A stretch of DNA of 32,414 bases from Clostridiales bacterium (GCA_029012085.1 JAQXLK010000211.1:1-32414); one strand, 5' to 3'; shown: positions 23,388 through 32,315, counted from the first letter of the stretch. Notes: a model not told the origin generated them from the sequence alone. Numbers and translations are program-made.

Positions 23388-24788
23388 TTAATTCATTTGT
23401 TTTTTGCTATGATAATGATTTCCCATTTTTTTCAATTCCTTCACCGCCAAAGCAATGGCAACTACCGCTGCTGCTCCGTCCGCTACAGGTCCTGCATACA
23501 TAACACCATCAATCCCCATAAATCGTGGCAGAATCACGATTAACGGCAGTAGAAAAATCACCTGCCGCGTCAGGGATACCAACGCACCAAGTACTGCCTT
23601 CCGAATGGAAGTAAAAAAACCGGAAGACATAGGCTGGATACCATTTATAAAGGTCATAAACATAAAAATCCGGAAATAGCGCTTTGCAAACCGGAAGTAT
23701 TCCTGCGTTCCATCGCCAAATATTGCGGTAATGGAATCCGGAAAAATTTGAAAACACAAGAAAAATACGACTCCCACAATCATGCAAATCACAAATGCCA
23801 GCTTATAGGTAAGCCGTACCCGGTCATAACGCTTCGCACCGTAATTGTATCCCCATATTGGCTGACAGCCTTGTGAAATACCAATGCAAATCGCCATAAA
23901 CACCATATTCACTTTAGAAATAATTCCTACGCAGGCGAGCGGAATATCCGCTCCGTACACGGATTGTCCACCATAATACCGCAATGTATTATTCATTGTA
24001 ATCTGTACAGCAGCCATGGCAACCTGATTGATACAAGATGCAATCCCAAGGGATGCAATCGCTTTTGCATGGCGGATACGTGGTCTTAACATATCGAAAG
24101 TTAATTCCATCTTTCTTAGTTTAAGAAAATACACAATGACCATGATTCCCGACACAGTCTGACCGATTACAGTTGCCCAGGCTGCACCTTTCATTCCCCA
24201 CTGAAATCCAAAGATAAATAACGTGTCTAAAATTGTGTTAAGAATCGCACCTGCCAACATGCATATCATGGAATAGGTTGGACTTCTGTCTGCACGAATT
24301 AAATGATTTCCTCCCGTTGTAAGAATCAAAAAAGGAATACCAAATGCTGTTATCCTTGTATAATCCTGTGCATATGGAAGCACCTGTGTAGTCACACCAA
24401 AAAGATGAAGCAACGGATTCAAAAAGCACAATGTCACTACCGCAATGACTACACCAGACACAAAAAGTAATGTTAATGCTGTTCCTGCAATCTCACTTGC
24501 CCTTTTGTTGCTACCTGCCCCAGATTCCAAATTATAATTGGAGGCTCCACCAATTCCCAGCAAAAGAGCCGTTGCTGTACAGATAATCGACACCGGAAAT
24601 GCGACATTGGTTGCTGCATTTCCAAGCAAGCCTATACCTCGTCCTATAAAAACCTGATCCACAATATTGTAAAGAGAGCTTACCAGCATACTGATAATTG
24701 CCGGAATGGCAAATTGTACAATCAGCTTTCCAATACGTTCTACCTCTAATGGATTTTTCTGTTCACCTGTTTTTTGCTTTTTACTCAT
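23388..24788 (-). CDS. MATE family multidrug/small-molecule exporter
   Basis: This membrane antiporter of 466 residues has about twelve helices in two MatE halves. The N-terminal half opens with GKLIVQFAIPAIISMLVSSLYNIVDQVFIGRGIG, followed by NVAFPVSIICTATALLLGIG; the second half includes GISQGCQPIWGYNYGAKRYDRV, a hallmark of the DinF/NorM-like clostridial group. The substrate cannot be predicted. AAAGGAA lies close to the ATG. The HPt gene ends 19 bp upstream, so it is probably the last gene of the NUDIX-GGDEF-HPt-MATE operon. It converges with the histidine phosphatase gene. Confidence 0.92.
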   Translation of the reverse strand: MSKKQKTGEQKNPLEVERIGKLIVQFAIPAIISMLVSSLYNIVDQVFIGRGIGLLGNAATNVAFPVSIICTATALLLGIGGASNYNLESGAGSNKRASEIAGTALTLLFVSGVVIAVVTLCFLNPLLHLFGVTTQVLPYAQDYTRITAFGIPFLILTTGGNHLIRADRSPTYSMICMLAGAILNTILDTLFIFGFQWGMKGAAWATVIGQTVSGIMVIVYFLKLRKMELTFDMLRPRIRHAKAIASLGIASCINQVAMAAVQITMNNTLRYYGGQSVYGADIPLACVGIISKVNMVFMAICIGISQGCQPIWGYNYGAKRYDRVRLTYKLAFVICMIVGVVFFLCFQIFPDSITAIFGDGTQEYFRFAKRYFRIFMFMTFINGIQPMSSGFFTSIRKAVLGALVSLTRQVIFLLPLIVILPRFMGIDGVMYAGPVADGAAAVVAIALAVKELKKMGNHYHSKKQMN

Positions 24789-24807
24789 TTCCTTTATACT
24801 CCATAGA

Positions 24808-25161
24808 TTACAGCTTACTAATCATCGTCACAATCTGCGTGTACTCCTTCTCTACCTCCGGCATTTTCCGCCTTGCAGCCTCCAAATCACCCACACGTAA
24901 CAATTCTGTCATCTCCGCAACAACACGATGCAGGGATACAAAAGATAGATTGCCACATACTCCTCTGAATGCATGTGCAGCATGAAATGCTTTCTCTGTC
25001 TCTCCCGAATTCAAACCGTCTATTAATTCTTTATAATTTGAATCATTCGGAAATTTCAAAAGGAACTTGCGAAGCAGTGACATATTCCCCATAAAACGTT
25101 CAAATACGCCATCCACATCTACTCCTGCTTCTTTCAATCTCTGCAGCATGATTTCATCCAT
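24808..25161 (-). CDS. HPt (histidine phosphotransfer) domain protein
   Basis: The protein consists of one HPt domain in 117 residues. The phosphorylation site is His63 in AAHAFRGVCGNLSFVSL, matching the AH-x-x-K/R-G pattern, with Asn71 and the following helix as in phosphorelay proteins. The remainder is a four-helix bundle ending in VEKEYTQIVTMI. It should relay phosphate between a hybrid kinase and a response regulator, yet neither is encoded in the window. It lies 20 bp after the GGDEF gene and 19 bp before the MATE gene. AGGCG upstream of the ATG is a weak ribosome site. Confidence 0.9.
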   Translation of the reverse strand: MDEIMLQRLKEAGVDVDGVFERFMGNMSLLRKFLLKFPNDSNYKELIDGLNSGETEKAFHAAHAFRGVCGNLSFVSLHRVVAEMTELLRVGDLEAARRKMPEVEKEYTQIVTMISKL

Positions 25162-25181
25162 ATTCTTCGCCTCATTCTTCT

Positions 25182-26810
25182 CTAATTTACTTCAGCAGCT
25201 TGGGTTTGTTTAATAAGCTGCTTATTCTGATACATCAAAACATCTGCACGTTTCATTGTATCCTCTAAGGTTTTGTCATATTCCGGATTGAACACAGCAT
25301 ACCCTACTGCAACACTCACCGGAACCACAAAGCCCTTTTTATCTAATTCCTGTACTTCTTTAAGAATCGATATCAGCTTATTATCAATTTCATTTTGTCC
25401 AATCTTTGGCATAATGACACAAAACTCGTCACCACCAATTCTATAACATCTTCCGTCAATACCAATAATACGAATCAGCACCTCCGCTACCATCTTAATA
25501 TACTTATCACCATTTTCATGACCATAGTCATCATTACATTTTTTCAAATCGTTCAAATCAAACATAAAGATCGTATTGGGATTGACAATTGTTTTACCCG
25601 TCTCTTCGTCCACCTTCACCTGATGTTCCATATCATTTTGAAATGCCGTTCGGTTATATGCTCCTGTCAACTCATCGGTATACGCCATTTTACGATAAAT
25701 CTCTGCTTCCCTGGCACGCTCAACTATTTTGCGGGACTGTTTAATCATTTCTACAGACATTACCACAATATATATTAAAAATCCTAACATTCCCGAAATT
25801 ACTTTAACATGAAACACCTGAAAAGAAACCAATTCAACAAGTGTGGTTGCAAAAATCAGGAAGAAGCAGGCAAGATTCAATTTCATTCGCCTGGTAAGTT
25901 TACCTGTCCGGATTTCTTTTATTCCCATAACAAAACCTATTAACACAAAAATCAATATGGAAAACTGTGACATCCAAAGTGTCTGCTTTAAATCACACAA
26001 AGCAGTCGCCTGTAAAATGGTACGTAGTACAATAATTGCCATATTAAAAATAATGTATACTTTCCAAATTGGACTTTTATCATTCGAAAATACTGTACGG
26101 ATAAACAATACAAAAGACATGGGCATTACCATCAATGCATAATGGTCAATTACCATGTTCCCCACCGACCATACCCCAAATAAATCACTGATTGGGGATT
26201 CCATCATCGACCAGACAGCCAGCAAAACTGAAAACATTGCAAAATGAGTGATTGCTTCATCTTCCCGATTCCGCTTTTCAATAAAGCAGGAATATACGAG
26301 CAGAATCACCCCAATGACTAAAATCAAAAGTGCAAATAGAAAACGCGGTGCATTTGCCGCAAAGATTGTCTTATCAATATCAAATTCTTCGCCATAATAA
26401 AATTCATTCTTAACGACAACACCTTCATATGCCGGTATCATACGAACAGACATCTCCTTGCCTGCATCCTCCGCTGTAAGTGTGATAAAATTCCAACGGT
26501 ATCCGGTAGACTTATTCAGCTTTGGATTTCCCGCATACAGTGAATATACCATCTCACCATCAATGGTTACCTCCGCAGCAACATGTCCGGTATGAAAAAC
26601 AATCGATTTACCCGCTACATCTTCCTTAGGCAGAGTAATTGTAAAATAGACGCCATCCTCTCTTTCCTCTGGTGTCAGCTCCCATTTTTCAACCTGCGCT
26701 CCGTCCCGTGTGTTCAAATATGTATTATTAAAAACAGTCCCTAAAACAACTGCTAAAACCATTGCAATTATGAAAACAAAACCATATATTCGAAGCGAAT
26801 ATTTATTCAT
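25182..26810 (-). CDS. Membrane diguanylate cyclase: extracellular sensor, 7TM and GGDEF
   Basis: The enzyme is predicted to make c-di-GMP. After a first helix (about 5-25) comes an extracytoplasmic beta-rich domain (about 30-150; ITLPKEDVAGKSIVFHTGH, YRWNFITLT). Seven helices follow (about 165-365), resembling a 7TMR-DISM arrangement. The GGDEF domain (about 385-540) carries MFDLNDLKKCNDDYGHENGDK and RIGGDEFCVIMP near 459. The RxxD inhibition site is missing (the place reads GIDG). The ATG at 26810 has AGAGGGG upstream and is preferred to the GTG at 26831. It starts 32 bp after the NUDIX gene and is followed by HPt and MATE genes. Confidence 0.92.
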   Translation of the reverse strand: MNKYSLRIYGFVFIIAMVLAVVLGTVFNNTYLNTRDGAQVEKWELTPEEREDGVYFTITLPKEDVAGKSIVFHTGHVAAEVTIDGEMVYSLYAGNPKLNKSTGYRWNFITLTAEDAGKEMSVRMIPAYEGVVVKNEFYYGEEFDIDKTIFAANAPRFLFALLILVIGVILLVYSCFIEKRNREDEAITHFAMFSVLLAVWSMMESPISDLFGVWSVGNMVIDHYALMVMPMSFVLFIRTVFSNDKSPIWKVYIIFNMAIIVLRTILQATALCDLKQTLWMSQFSILIFVLIGFVMGIKEIRTGKLTRRMKLNLACFFLIFATTLVELVSFQVFHVKVISGMLGFLIYIVVMSVEMIKQSRKIVERAREAEIYRKMAYTDELTGAYNRTAFQNDMEHQVKVDEETGKTIVNPNTIFMFDLNDLKKCNDDYGHENGDKYIKMVAEVLIRIIGIDGRCYRIGGDEFCVIMPKIGQNEIDNKLISILKEVQELDKKGFVVPVSVAVGYAVFNPEYDKTLEDTMKRADVLMYQNKQLIKQTQAAEVN

Positions 26811-26842
26811 GTTCCATCCCCTCTTTTGCACTTATGCTTTTC

Positions 26843-27346
26843 CTACACCTCAAATGCCTGCTTAATACTGTCATAGTGTAAGAAAATGCCCTGTGACGCA
26901 AACTCTTTAATCTCATCCAACGTTGCCAGCATATATCCGTCAGTCTCTGCCTCCTGCAGGTTCAAATCAGACTCATCAAAATCGCCAATAAAACGATAAA
27001 CGTCTACAAAATAGTTATCCCCTTTGCCCGGATTCTCACGCTTATATGAAAACAGATATCCGCCTTCCCATTCGGTTACATCAAGCCCCGTCTCTTCTAA
27101 CACTTCACGTTTCACTGCATCTGCAGAATCTTCACCAGCCATGGCAGCACCACCAGATACTTCCCACCAGCCCGGAGCCCATGCTTTTGTCATAACACGT
27201 TTGGTAATTAAAAACCTTCCATCGGTTCTTGCAATCACACCAAGCACTGTTAAATGGTACTCATCATCTTTTAAACACCAGTCATTACGCTGCATCGTTC
27301 GACCCGTGCGTTGCTTGTCTTTATCATAAATATCCCATAATTCCAT
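26843..27346 (-). CDS. NUDIX hydrolase
   Basis: The enzyme likely cleaves a nucleoside-diphosphate-linked substrate in the cytoplasm. It has 167 residues. The NUDIX box is complete: G66-x5-E72-x7-R80-E81-V-L-E84-E85-T-G87, with the catalytic glutamates in place. The opening MELWDIYDKDKQRTGRT matches the isopentenyl-diphosphate isomerase-like and YfcD-like NUDIX group, in which WDVYDE and R-TG-R appear near the start. The substrate cannot be settled. GGGATGG lies about seven bases before the ATG. It is the first gene of the cyclase-HPt-MATE operon, and its leader runs through a 169-bp foldback repeat. Confidence 0.9.
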   Translation of the reverse strand: MELWDIYDKDKQRTGRTMQRNDWCLKDDEYHLTVLGVIARTDGRFLITKRVMTKAWAPGWWEVSGGAAMAGEDSADAVKREVLEETGLDVTEWEGGYLFSYKRENPGKGDNYFVDVYRFIGDFDESDLNLQEAETDGYMLATLDEIKEFASQGIFLHYDSIKQAFEV

Positions 27347-27374
27347 ATTCGTTCCATCCCTCTTCTATATTTTT

Positions 27375-27543
27375 TCTAGTACATCGTTCATTAAATAACC
27401 AGTTCTTTTGCGCAGAAAATTTTTCTGAGAGTGCTGCTTCACAAACGCAGGCGTAGTGGTTCCTACGCCGAGGCTTGGGGAGTAGTGCTATCAGAGAAAT
27501 TAGCAAGCAAAAAGGCTAGTTATTTAGTGAATGATGTACTAGA
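27375..27543. mobile_element. 169-bp foldback (MITE-like) repeat
   Basis: The terminal 25 bp TCTAGTACATC... (27375-27399) match the reverse complement of 27519-27543 at 23 positions. Internal segments also pair, ending at the tip GGCGTAG (27450-27456 region) with CTACGCC. The whole element can fold into one imperfect hairpin. It has no transposase, and no clear target-site duplication is visible. Short open frames on both strands of the element read similar peptides (ALSEKFSAQK and VLSEKLASKK), as expected for a palindrome and not for real genes. Similar palindromic intergenic repeats seem common in Lachnospiraceae; copy number must be tested by search. Confidence 0.7.
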
Positions 27544-27544
27544 T

Positions 27545-27574
27545 ATTATACCATGTGTTACTTTGCAGTTGCAA
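27545..27574 (-). promoter_or_regulatory. Promoter reading through the foldback into the NUDIX operon
   Basis: On the minus strand TTGCAA (27569-27574) and an extended -10, TGG-TATAAT (27545-27550), are 18 bp apart. RNA would start near 27538, so the leader of about 190 bases would be almost entirely the foldback repeat. Confidence 0.55.
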
Positions 27575-27586
27575 GAGACGAAAAAG

Positions 27587-27610
27587 AAAAAACCGAGCTC
27601 TATTTGCTCG
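27587..27610 (-). terminator. Intrinsic terminator downstream of aguB
   Basis: CGAGC (27594-27598) and GCTCG (27606-27610) form a short stem with a 7-base loop. On the minus strand it is followed by GG? no: by one G pair and then six Ts (27587-27592). It lies about 235 bases past the aguB stop and just before the NUDIX promoter. Confidence 0.6.
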
Positions 27611-27845
27611 ATTTATATACCTTCCATGTATGGACCTTCCTTTTCCATCATGGCAAATATGTAATTCATTCTCTTTACAGTTTCATCCATGCAGCAAAAC
27701 AGTCTCAGTCTAACACACACTTTTATTATATTTAGGACAAATGACAAGACTGTTTCGCTTTACAGACTATATTTGATTATAATTCTTTCTGTTTTCCATT
27801 CATATATCAATTTTTTTAGATTTGCATCACTTTTTTTAGTTTTCT
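27611..27845. other. Noncoding stretch between aguB and its terminator
   Basis: This AT-rich region has no convincing gene. A 9-bp inverted repeat AAACAGTCT/AGACTGTTT (27697-27705 and 27747-27755) with a 41-base spacer is the only structure seen. It would form the 3' UTR of the polyamine operon. Confidence 0.5.
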
Positions 27846-28721
27846 CTACTCTGCAATAGTGTGATACATCTCGGGCCGTCTGTCTCTGAACAGCCCCCAG
27901 GACAGTCGGTTCTTTGCAATCGCTTCCAAATCATATCCATGATACAGGATTTCTTCTGCATCTCTAGACGCCTCTGCCACCAGCTCTCCGGTCTCATCCG
28001 TCATAAAGGACGAGCCATAAAAGGTAAGTGCGGAATCCTGTCCTGCATTTTCCTCACATGGTTCCACCGTCTCCGTTCCAATGCGGTTTGCCGCAATGAC
28101 CGGTACAAGATTTGCCGCAGCGTGTCCCTGCATGCATCTGCGCCAATGTGGCATACTGTCACAAAGCAGTACCGGCTCCGTTCCAATCGCCGTAGGATAA
28201 AGCAACAGTTCTGCGCCCTGCAATGCCAGACACCGGGCAGTCTCCGGAAACCACTGATCCCAGCAGATACCAATTCCCAGATTGGCATATCTCGTCGTAA
28301 ATACCTTAAATCCGGTATTTCCCGGTGTAAAATAGAATTTTTCTTGATAAAAATGGTCATCTGGAATGTGAGTCTTTCGATATACTCCAAGCACTTCTCC
28401 GTCTGCATCAATACAGGCAATGGAATTATACAATACATTCCCGTCTCTTTCAAAAAAGCTTATAGGGAGAACCACAGAAAGTTCTTTTGCAAGGCGTTTA
28501 CCCATCTCTACAGCAGGATGGGAATCCACAGGATATGCATACTCATAAAACTCATACTGTCTCTGCTGGCAGAAATATTCCCGTTCAAAGAGTTCTGGCA
28601 GCAAAATAATATTTGCACCATTTGCGGCAGCCTCCCGAATCCTGTGTTCGGCTTTTTCTATGTTCTCATTTATATCTGTGCTGCACTGTATCTGAACGGC
28701 AGCTACCGTTACCTCACTCAT
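27846..28721 (-). CDS. aguB: N-carbamoylputrescine amidase
   Basis: The enzyme hydrolyses N-carbamoylputrescine to putrescine, CO2 and ammonia in the cytoplasm. It is a 291-residue nitrilase-family protein, the normal AguB length. The Glu-Lys-Cys triad is complete: Glu43 in LLPELFERE, Lys116 in YRKTHIPDD and Cys153 in GIGICWDQWFPE. The segment WFPETARCLALQGAE and the closing RRPEMYHTI fit AguB. The gene begins one base after the aguA stop, with GGAGA in the aguA end, so translation is coupled. It is the last gene of the polyamine operon. Confidence 0.95.
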   Translation of the reverse strand: MSEVTVAAVQIQCSTDINENIEKAEHRIREAAANGANIILLPELFEREYFCQQRQYEFYEYAYPVDSHPAVEMGKRLAKELSVVLPISFFERDGNVLYNSIACIDADGEVLGVYRKTHIPDDHFYQEKFYFTPGNTGFKVFTTRYANLGIGICWDQWFPETARCLALQGAELLLYPTAIGTEPVLLCDSMPHWRRCMQGHAAANLVPVIAANRIGTETVEPCEENAGQDSALTFYGSSFMTDETGELVAEASRDAEEILYHGYDLEAIAKNRLSWGLFRDRRPEMYHTIAE

Positions 28722-28722
28722 A

Positions 28723-29913
28723 TCATTCTCCTTTTCTTTTTGCAGGAATCTGCTGAGTAATACAATGAATATTACCGCCTCCCACTAAAATGTCTCTCGC
28801 CGGGACCTGCACAATCTCACGTTCCGGGCAAAGCTCACGCATGATAAATGCAGCCTTTAAGTCACTATCCACATTCTCGCCACCAAAAGCAGGCATAATA
28901 ACAGAACCATTTGAGAAATAAAAATTAACATAGGATGCCGCAAGACGTTCTCCTATCTCCCTCTGGTCTTCGCCCTCCTCAAAGACATATCCTAACCAAT
29001 CTTCCTCGTGAATCCATACCGGATGTTCCGGAATCGGCAGTTTGTGAACAATCAGCTTTCGCCCCTTCGCATCTACCGCCTGCTCTAGTGCTTTTAGCGT
29101 TTCTTTTGAATAGGCATGCTGTGGATCCTCTTCATTATCTGTCCATGCAAGCACTACCTCACCCGGACGTATAAATGCACATATATTATCCACATGTTCA
29201 TCTGTCTCATCCCCATAAATACCATGAGGGATCCAGATTACCTTCTCAGCACCAAGATACGCCCAAAGTTTTTTCTCAATCTCCTCTTTACTAAGCTTGG
29301 GATTTCTTCCGGGACTCAACAGACAAGCCTCTGTGACCAAAATGGTACCCTCACCATCGGAATGAATGGAACCACCTTCTAATACAAATGGTGCAGCATC
29401 ATAATATTCACACCCAAACCACTTTGCAAAATACTTTGCGAAAGCATTATCCTTGTCCCACGAAGCATATAATCCATTATACTCACCGCCCCATGCATTG
29501 AATTCCCAATTCACACAACGCCGTTCTCCACTGTCATTAATCAGGAACGTCGGTCCAACATCTCTCGCCCATGCATCATCTGTCTCAGCAGTAAAAATCT
29601 CCACATTCGCTACATTCTGCAGTGCACCTCTTGCCTCCGCAATCGTTGCTTTACTGGCTGCCAGGTAAACCCGCTCACTTCTTGCAATCGCACGGATTAC
29701 ATCTGCAAATGCCTTTTGTCCGGCAACCGCTCCATGCGGCCATGAGCCTGGACGCTCCGGCCAGATTAAAATACAGCCCTCATGCTCTTCAAATTCTCCC
29801 GGCATATAAAAACCGTCTTCCTTTGGAAGACCTTCAAGAGGCTCTTCCTCTGCCTCTACATGTTCTATTTTTATACCGGCCTTATCTTTCATTGCATCTT
29901 TTATATTTCTCAT
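28723..29913 (-). CDS. aguA: Agmatine deiminase
   Basis: The enzyme converts agmatine to N-carbamoylputrescine and ammonia. It has 396 residues and belongs to the guanidine-modifying (PAD_porph) superfamily. Landmarks are MPGEFEEHEGCILIWPERPGSW near 37-58, the TDDAWARDVGPTF segment near 111-122, LEGGSIHSDGEGT near 178-190, the HVDN histidine region near 240, and the catalytic Cys384 in GGGNIHCITQQIP close to the C-terminus. AAAGGAT precedes the ATG. It starts five bases after the decarboxylase gene and is followed immediately by aguB. Agmatine would come from an arginine decarboxylase, not present in the window. Confidence 0.96.
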   Translation of the reverse strand: MRNIKDAMKDKAGIKIEHVEAEEEPLEGLPKEDGFYMPGEFEEHEGCILIWPERPGSWPHGAVAGQKAFADVIRAIARSERVYLAASKATIAEARGALQNVANVEIFTAETDDAWARDVGPTFLINDSGERRCVNWEFNAWGGEYNGLYASWDKDNAFAKYFAKWFGCEYYDAAPFVLEGGSIHSDGEGTILVTEACLLSPGRNPKLSKEEIEKKLWAYLGAEKVIWIPHGIYGDETDEHVDNICAFIRPGEVVLAWTDNEEDPQHAYSKETLKALEQAVDAKGRKLIVHKLPIPEHPVWIHEEDWLGYVFEEGEDQREIGERLAASYVNFYFSNGSVIMPAFGGENVDSDLKAAFIMRELCPEREIVQVPARDILVGGGNIHCITQQIPAKRKGE

Positions 29914-29918
29914 ATCCT

Positions 29919-31049
29919 TTAAGAAAGCCTCCCTTTGAAATCTTCATAAGAAAACTCTTTTACAACCTCTATCTTTCCATTTTCCTTCAGCAGACAAATG
30001 TCTGGAAGCGGAATACCATTAAACGTATTATTTTTTACCATGGAGTAAATCGCCATATCTTCAAAGATAAGCCGGTCTCCCACCTGAACTTTCTTCTCAA
30101 AGCTGTAATCTCCAATCACATCCCCTGCCAGACAGGTAAGAGATGATAACCGGTAGGTATATGGTTTTTCTCCAGCTTCATAGCCATCGCGAAGCGGCGG
30201 GCGATATGGCATCTCTAATACATCCGGCATATGACATGCTGCAGATGCATCCAACACCAAAATATCCATATCATTTTTGACGATGTCCATTACCTCTGTT
30301 ACCAGATATCCGGCATTTAAAGCGATTGCCTCCCCAGGCTCTAAATATACCTCCACATCATAAGTATTTCGGATATACTGAATGAGACGAATCAATGCTT
30401 CTCTGTCATAATCTTTTCTGGTGATATGATGTCCGCCACCCATATTCAGCCACTTAACCTTATGAAGAATCTCACCAAACTGTTCCTCCACCGCCTGAAA
30501 TGTGGTAATCAGGTCATCACAGTTTTGCTCACAAAGGGTGTGAAAATGAAGTCCTTCCACACCGCCTTCTCCCCAGAAAAGAGTTTCCGGCAATTGCTCC
30601 TTCGTCACACCAAGCCTGGAACCGGAAGCACAGGGATCGTATATGGCATGGTCTCCCTGAGTAGAACATCTTGGATTCACCCGAAGCCCCACACTGACAT
30701 CCCTACACATACCTTTATACTTCTCGTACTGGGCAACCGAATTAAAGATAATATGGTCACAAATCATCACCAGCTCCCTCATATGCTCTTCCTTGTAAGC
30801 CGGCGCAAACACATGGTTCTCCTTTCCCATCTCTTCTTTTCCAAGACGGGCTTCATAAAGACCACTGGCGGTAGTTCCGCTTAAGTATTTACCAATCAGC
30901 GGATACACAGAAAACATAGAAAACGCTTTTTGTGCCAACAGAATATGACAGCCGCTTTGCTTCTCTATATCCTGCAAAATCTCCAAATTCTCTATTAACT
31001 TCTTCTCATCCACCACATAACATGGGGTGTTCACCGTCTCAAACATCAT
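29919..31049 (-). CDS. nspC: Carboxynorspermidine/carboxyspermidine decarboxylase
   Basis: This PLP-dependent fold III decarboxylase turns carboxyspermidine (or carboxynorspermidine) into spermidine (or norspermidine). It has 376 residues, the family length. The PLP lysine is Lys41 in LLAQKAFSMF. GLHFHTLCEQ, NMGGGHHITRKDYD, YLEPGEAIALNAG and the second-site cysteine region DASAACHMPDVLEMPYRP are all typical of NspC. Two adjacent ATGs follow AAGGAG; the second (31046) has the better spacing. The gene starts six bases after the dehydrogenase stop. With putrescine made by the downstream aguA and aguB, spermidine is the likely product. Confidence 0.95.
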   Translation of the reverse strand: MMFETVNTPCYVVDEKKLIENLEILQDIEKQSGCHILLAQKAFSMFSVYPLIGKYLSGTTASGLYEARLGKEEMGKENHVFAPAYKEEHMRELVMICDHIIFNSVAQYEKYKGMCRDVSVGLRVNPRCSTQGDHAIYDPCASGSRLGVTKEQLPETLFWGEGGVEGLHFHTLCEQNCDDLITTFQAVEEQFGEILHKVKWLNMGGGHHITRKDYDREALIRLIQYIRNTYDVEVYLEPGEAIALNAGYLVTEVMDIVKNDMDILVLDASAACHMPDVLEMPYRPPLRDGYEAGEKPYTYRLSSLTCLAGDVIGDYSFEKKVQVGDRLIFEDMAIYSMVKNNTFNGIPLPDICLLKENGKIEVVKEFSYEDFKGRLS

Positions 31050-31055
31050 TTCTCC

Positions 31056-32315
31056 TTAATCAACTAACTTCGGATTCTCCTCTACTACCCAAGGAAGTCC
31101 AAACTGATTTAACATATCCATATATGGATCCGGATCAAACTCTTCTACCGTAAATACACCATCACGGTCCCATTTCTTTGTAACCACTAAAGCAGCACCA
31201 ATCATGGCAGGTACACCAGTTGTATAGGAAATAGCCTGCGAGCCAACCTCCTTGTAACATTCCTGATGGTCACACACATTGTAAATATAAATGGTCTTCT
31301 CTTTTCCGTCTTTCTTACCGGTGAAAATACACCCAATATTCGTCTTTCCAACCGTTCTTGGTCCAAGGCTTGCCGGGTCCGGTAACAATGCCTTCAAAAA
31401 CTGAATCGGCACAATTTCTTTGCCTTCATAGTTAATCGGTGTAGTAGAAAGCATTCCTACATTTTCCAGACAGTTCATATGTGTCAGGTAACTTTGTCCA
31501 AAGGTCATAAAGAAACGGATTCTTTTTACTCCCGGAATATTCTTTGCCAAGGATTCAATCTCCTCATGGTGTAATAAATACATATCTTTCATACCAACCT
31601 GTGGGAAATCATACTCTCTCTTAATACTCATAGCTGGAATCTCTACCCAGTGTCCATTCTCCCAGTAAGAGCCTGGCGCTGAAACCTCACGCAGATTAAT
31701 CTCCGGATTAAAGTTTGTTGCAAACGGATAGCCATGATCACCGCCATTACAATCCAATATATCTATGGTCTCAATCTCATCAAAATAATGCTTCAATGCA
31801 TAGGCTGTAAAGACACTGGTAACGCCCGGATCAAATCCGGTTCCAAGAAGTCCGGTGATTCCTGCTTCCTTGAACTTGTCCATATATGCCCACTGCCATG
31901 AATAATCGAAATATGCACTAAATCCTAATTCCTTACAACGCTTATCATATACCTTGCGCCATTCCGGATCTTCGATGTCTTCCGGCTCATAGTTTGCAGT
32001 ATCAATGTAATCCACCTTACATTCTAAGCAGGCATCCATAATCGTTAAATCCTGATAAGGAAGGGCAACATTGAGCACAGCATCCGGCTGATAGTCCTTA
32101 ATCAACGTAACCAGTTCATCCTTATTATCTGCGTCTACCTTTGCCGTGGTAATTACGGTTTTTGTCTGACCTTCTAATTTTGCCTTTACTGCATCACATT
32201 TTTCCTTGGTACGGCTTGCAATACAAATCTCTGTAAATACATCACTGTTCTGACAGCATTTGTGAATTGCCACACCGGCTACACCGCCACATCCGATAAT
32301 TAATAATCTGCTCAT
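31056..32315 (-). CDS. Carboxyspermidine/carboxynorspermidine dehydrogenase (saccharopine dehydrogenase family)
   Basis: The enzyme joins aspartate semialdehyde with putrescine (or diaminopropane) using NADPH to give carboxyspermidine. It has 419 residues. The N-terminal Rossmann motif LLIIGCGGVAGVAIHKC begins at residue 4; the lysine-biosynthesis-like catalytic region includes GTGFDPGVTSVFTAYAL near 157-173 and HMNCLENVGML. Its close neighbour nspC makes this assignment much more likely than saccharopine dehydrogenase. AGGAGG lies seven bases before the ATG; the gap to the speE stop is 12 bp. Confidence 0.93.
   Translation of the reverse strand: MSRLLIIGCGGVAGVAIHKCCQNSDVFTEICIASRTKEKCDAVKAKLEGQTKTVITTAKVDADNKDELVTLIKDYQPDAVLNVALPYQDLTIMDACLECKVDYIDTANYEPEDIEDPEWRKVYDKRCKELGFSAYFDYSWQWAYMDKFKEAGITGLLGTGFDPGVTSVFTAYALKHYFDEIETIDILDCNGGDHGYPFATNFNPEINLREVSAPGSYWENGHWVEIPAMSIKREYDFPQVGMKDMYLLHHEEIESLAKNIPGVKRIRFFMTFGQSYLTHMNCLENVGMLSTTPINYEGKEIVPIQFLKALLPDPASLGPRTVGKTNIGCIFTGKKDGKEKTIYIYNVCDHQECYKEVGSQAISYTTGVPAMIGAALVVTKKWDRDGVFTVEEFDPDPYMDMLNQFGLPWVVEENPKLVD

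Noticed and set aside
27324-27664. Short open frames on both strands across the foldback repeat
   Set aside because: Their peptides resemble each other because the DNA is palindromic; no start signals and no coding pattern.
27861-28760. 299-codon plus-strand open frame opposite aguB
   Set aside because: aguB carries a complete catalytic triad and operon context; the opposite frame is a shadow without motifs.
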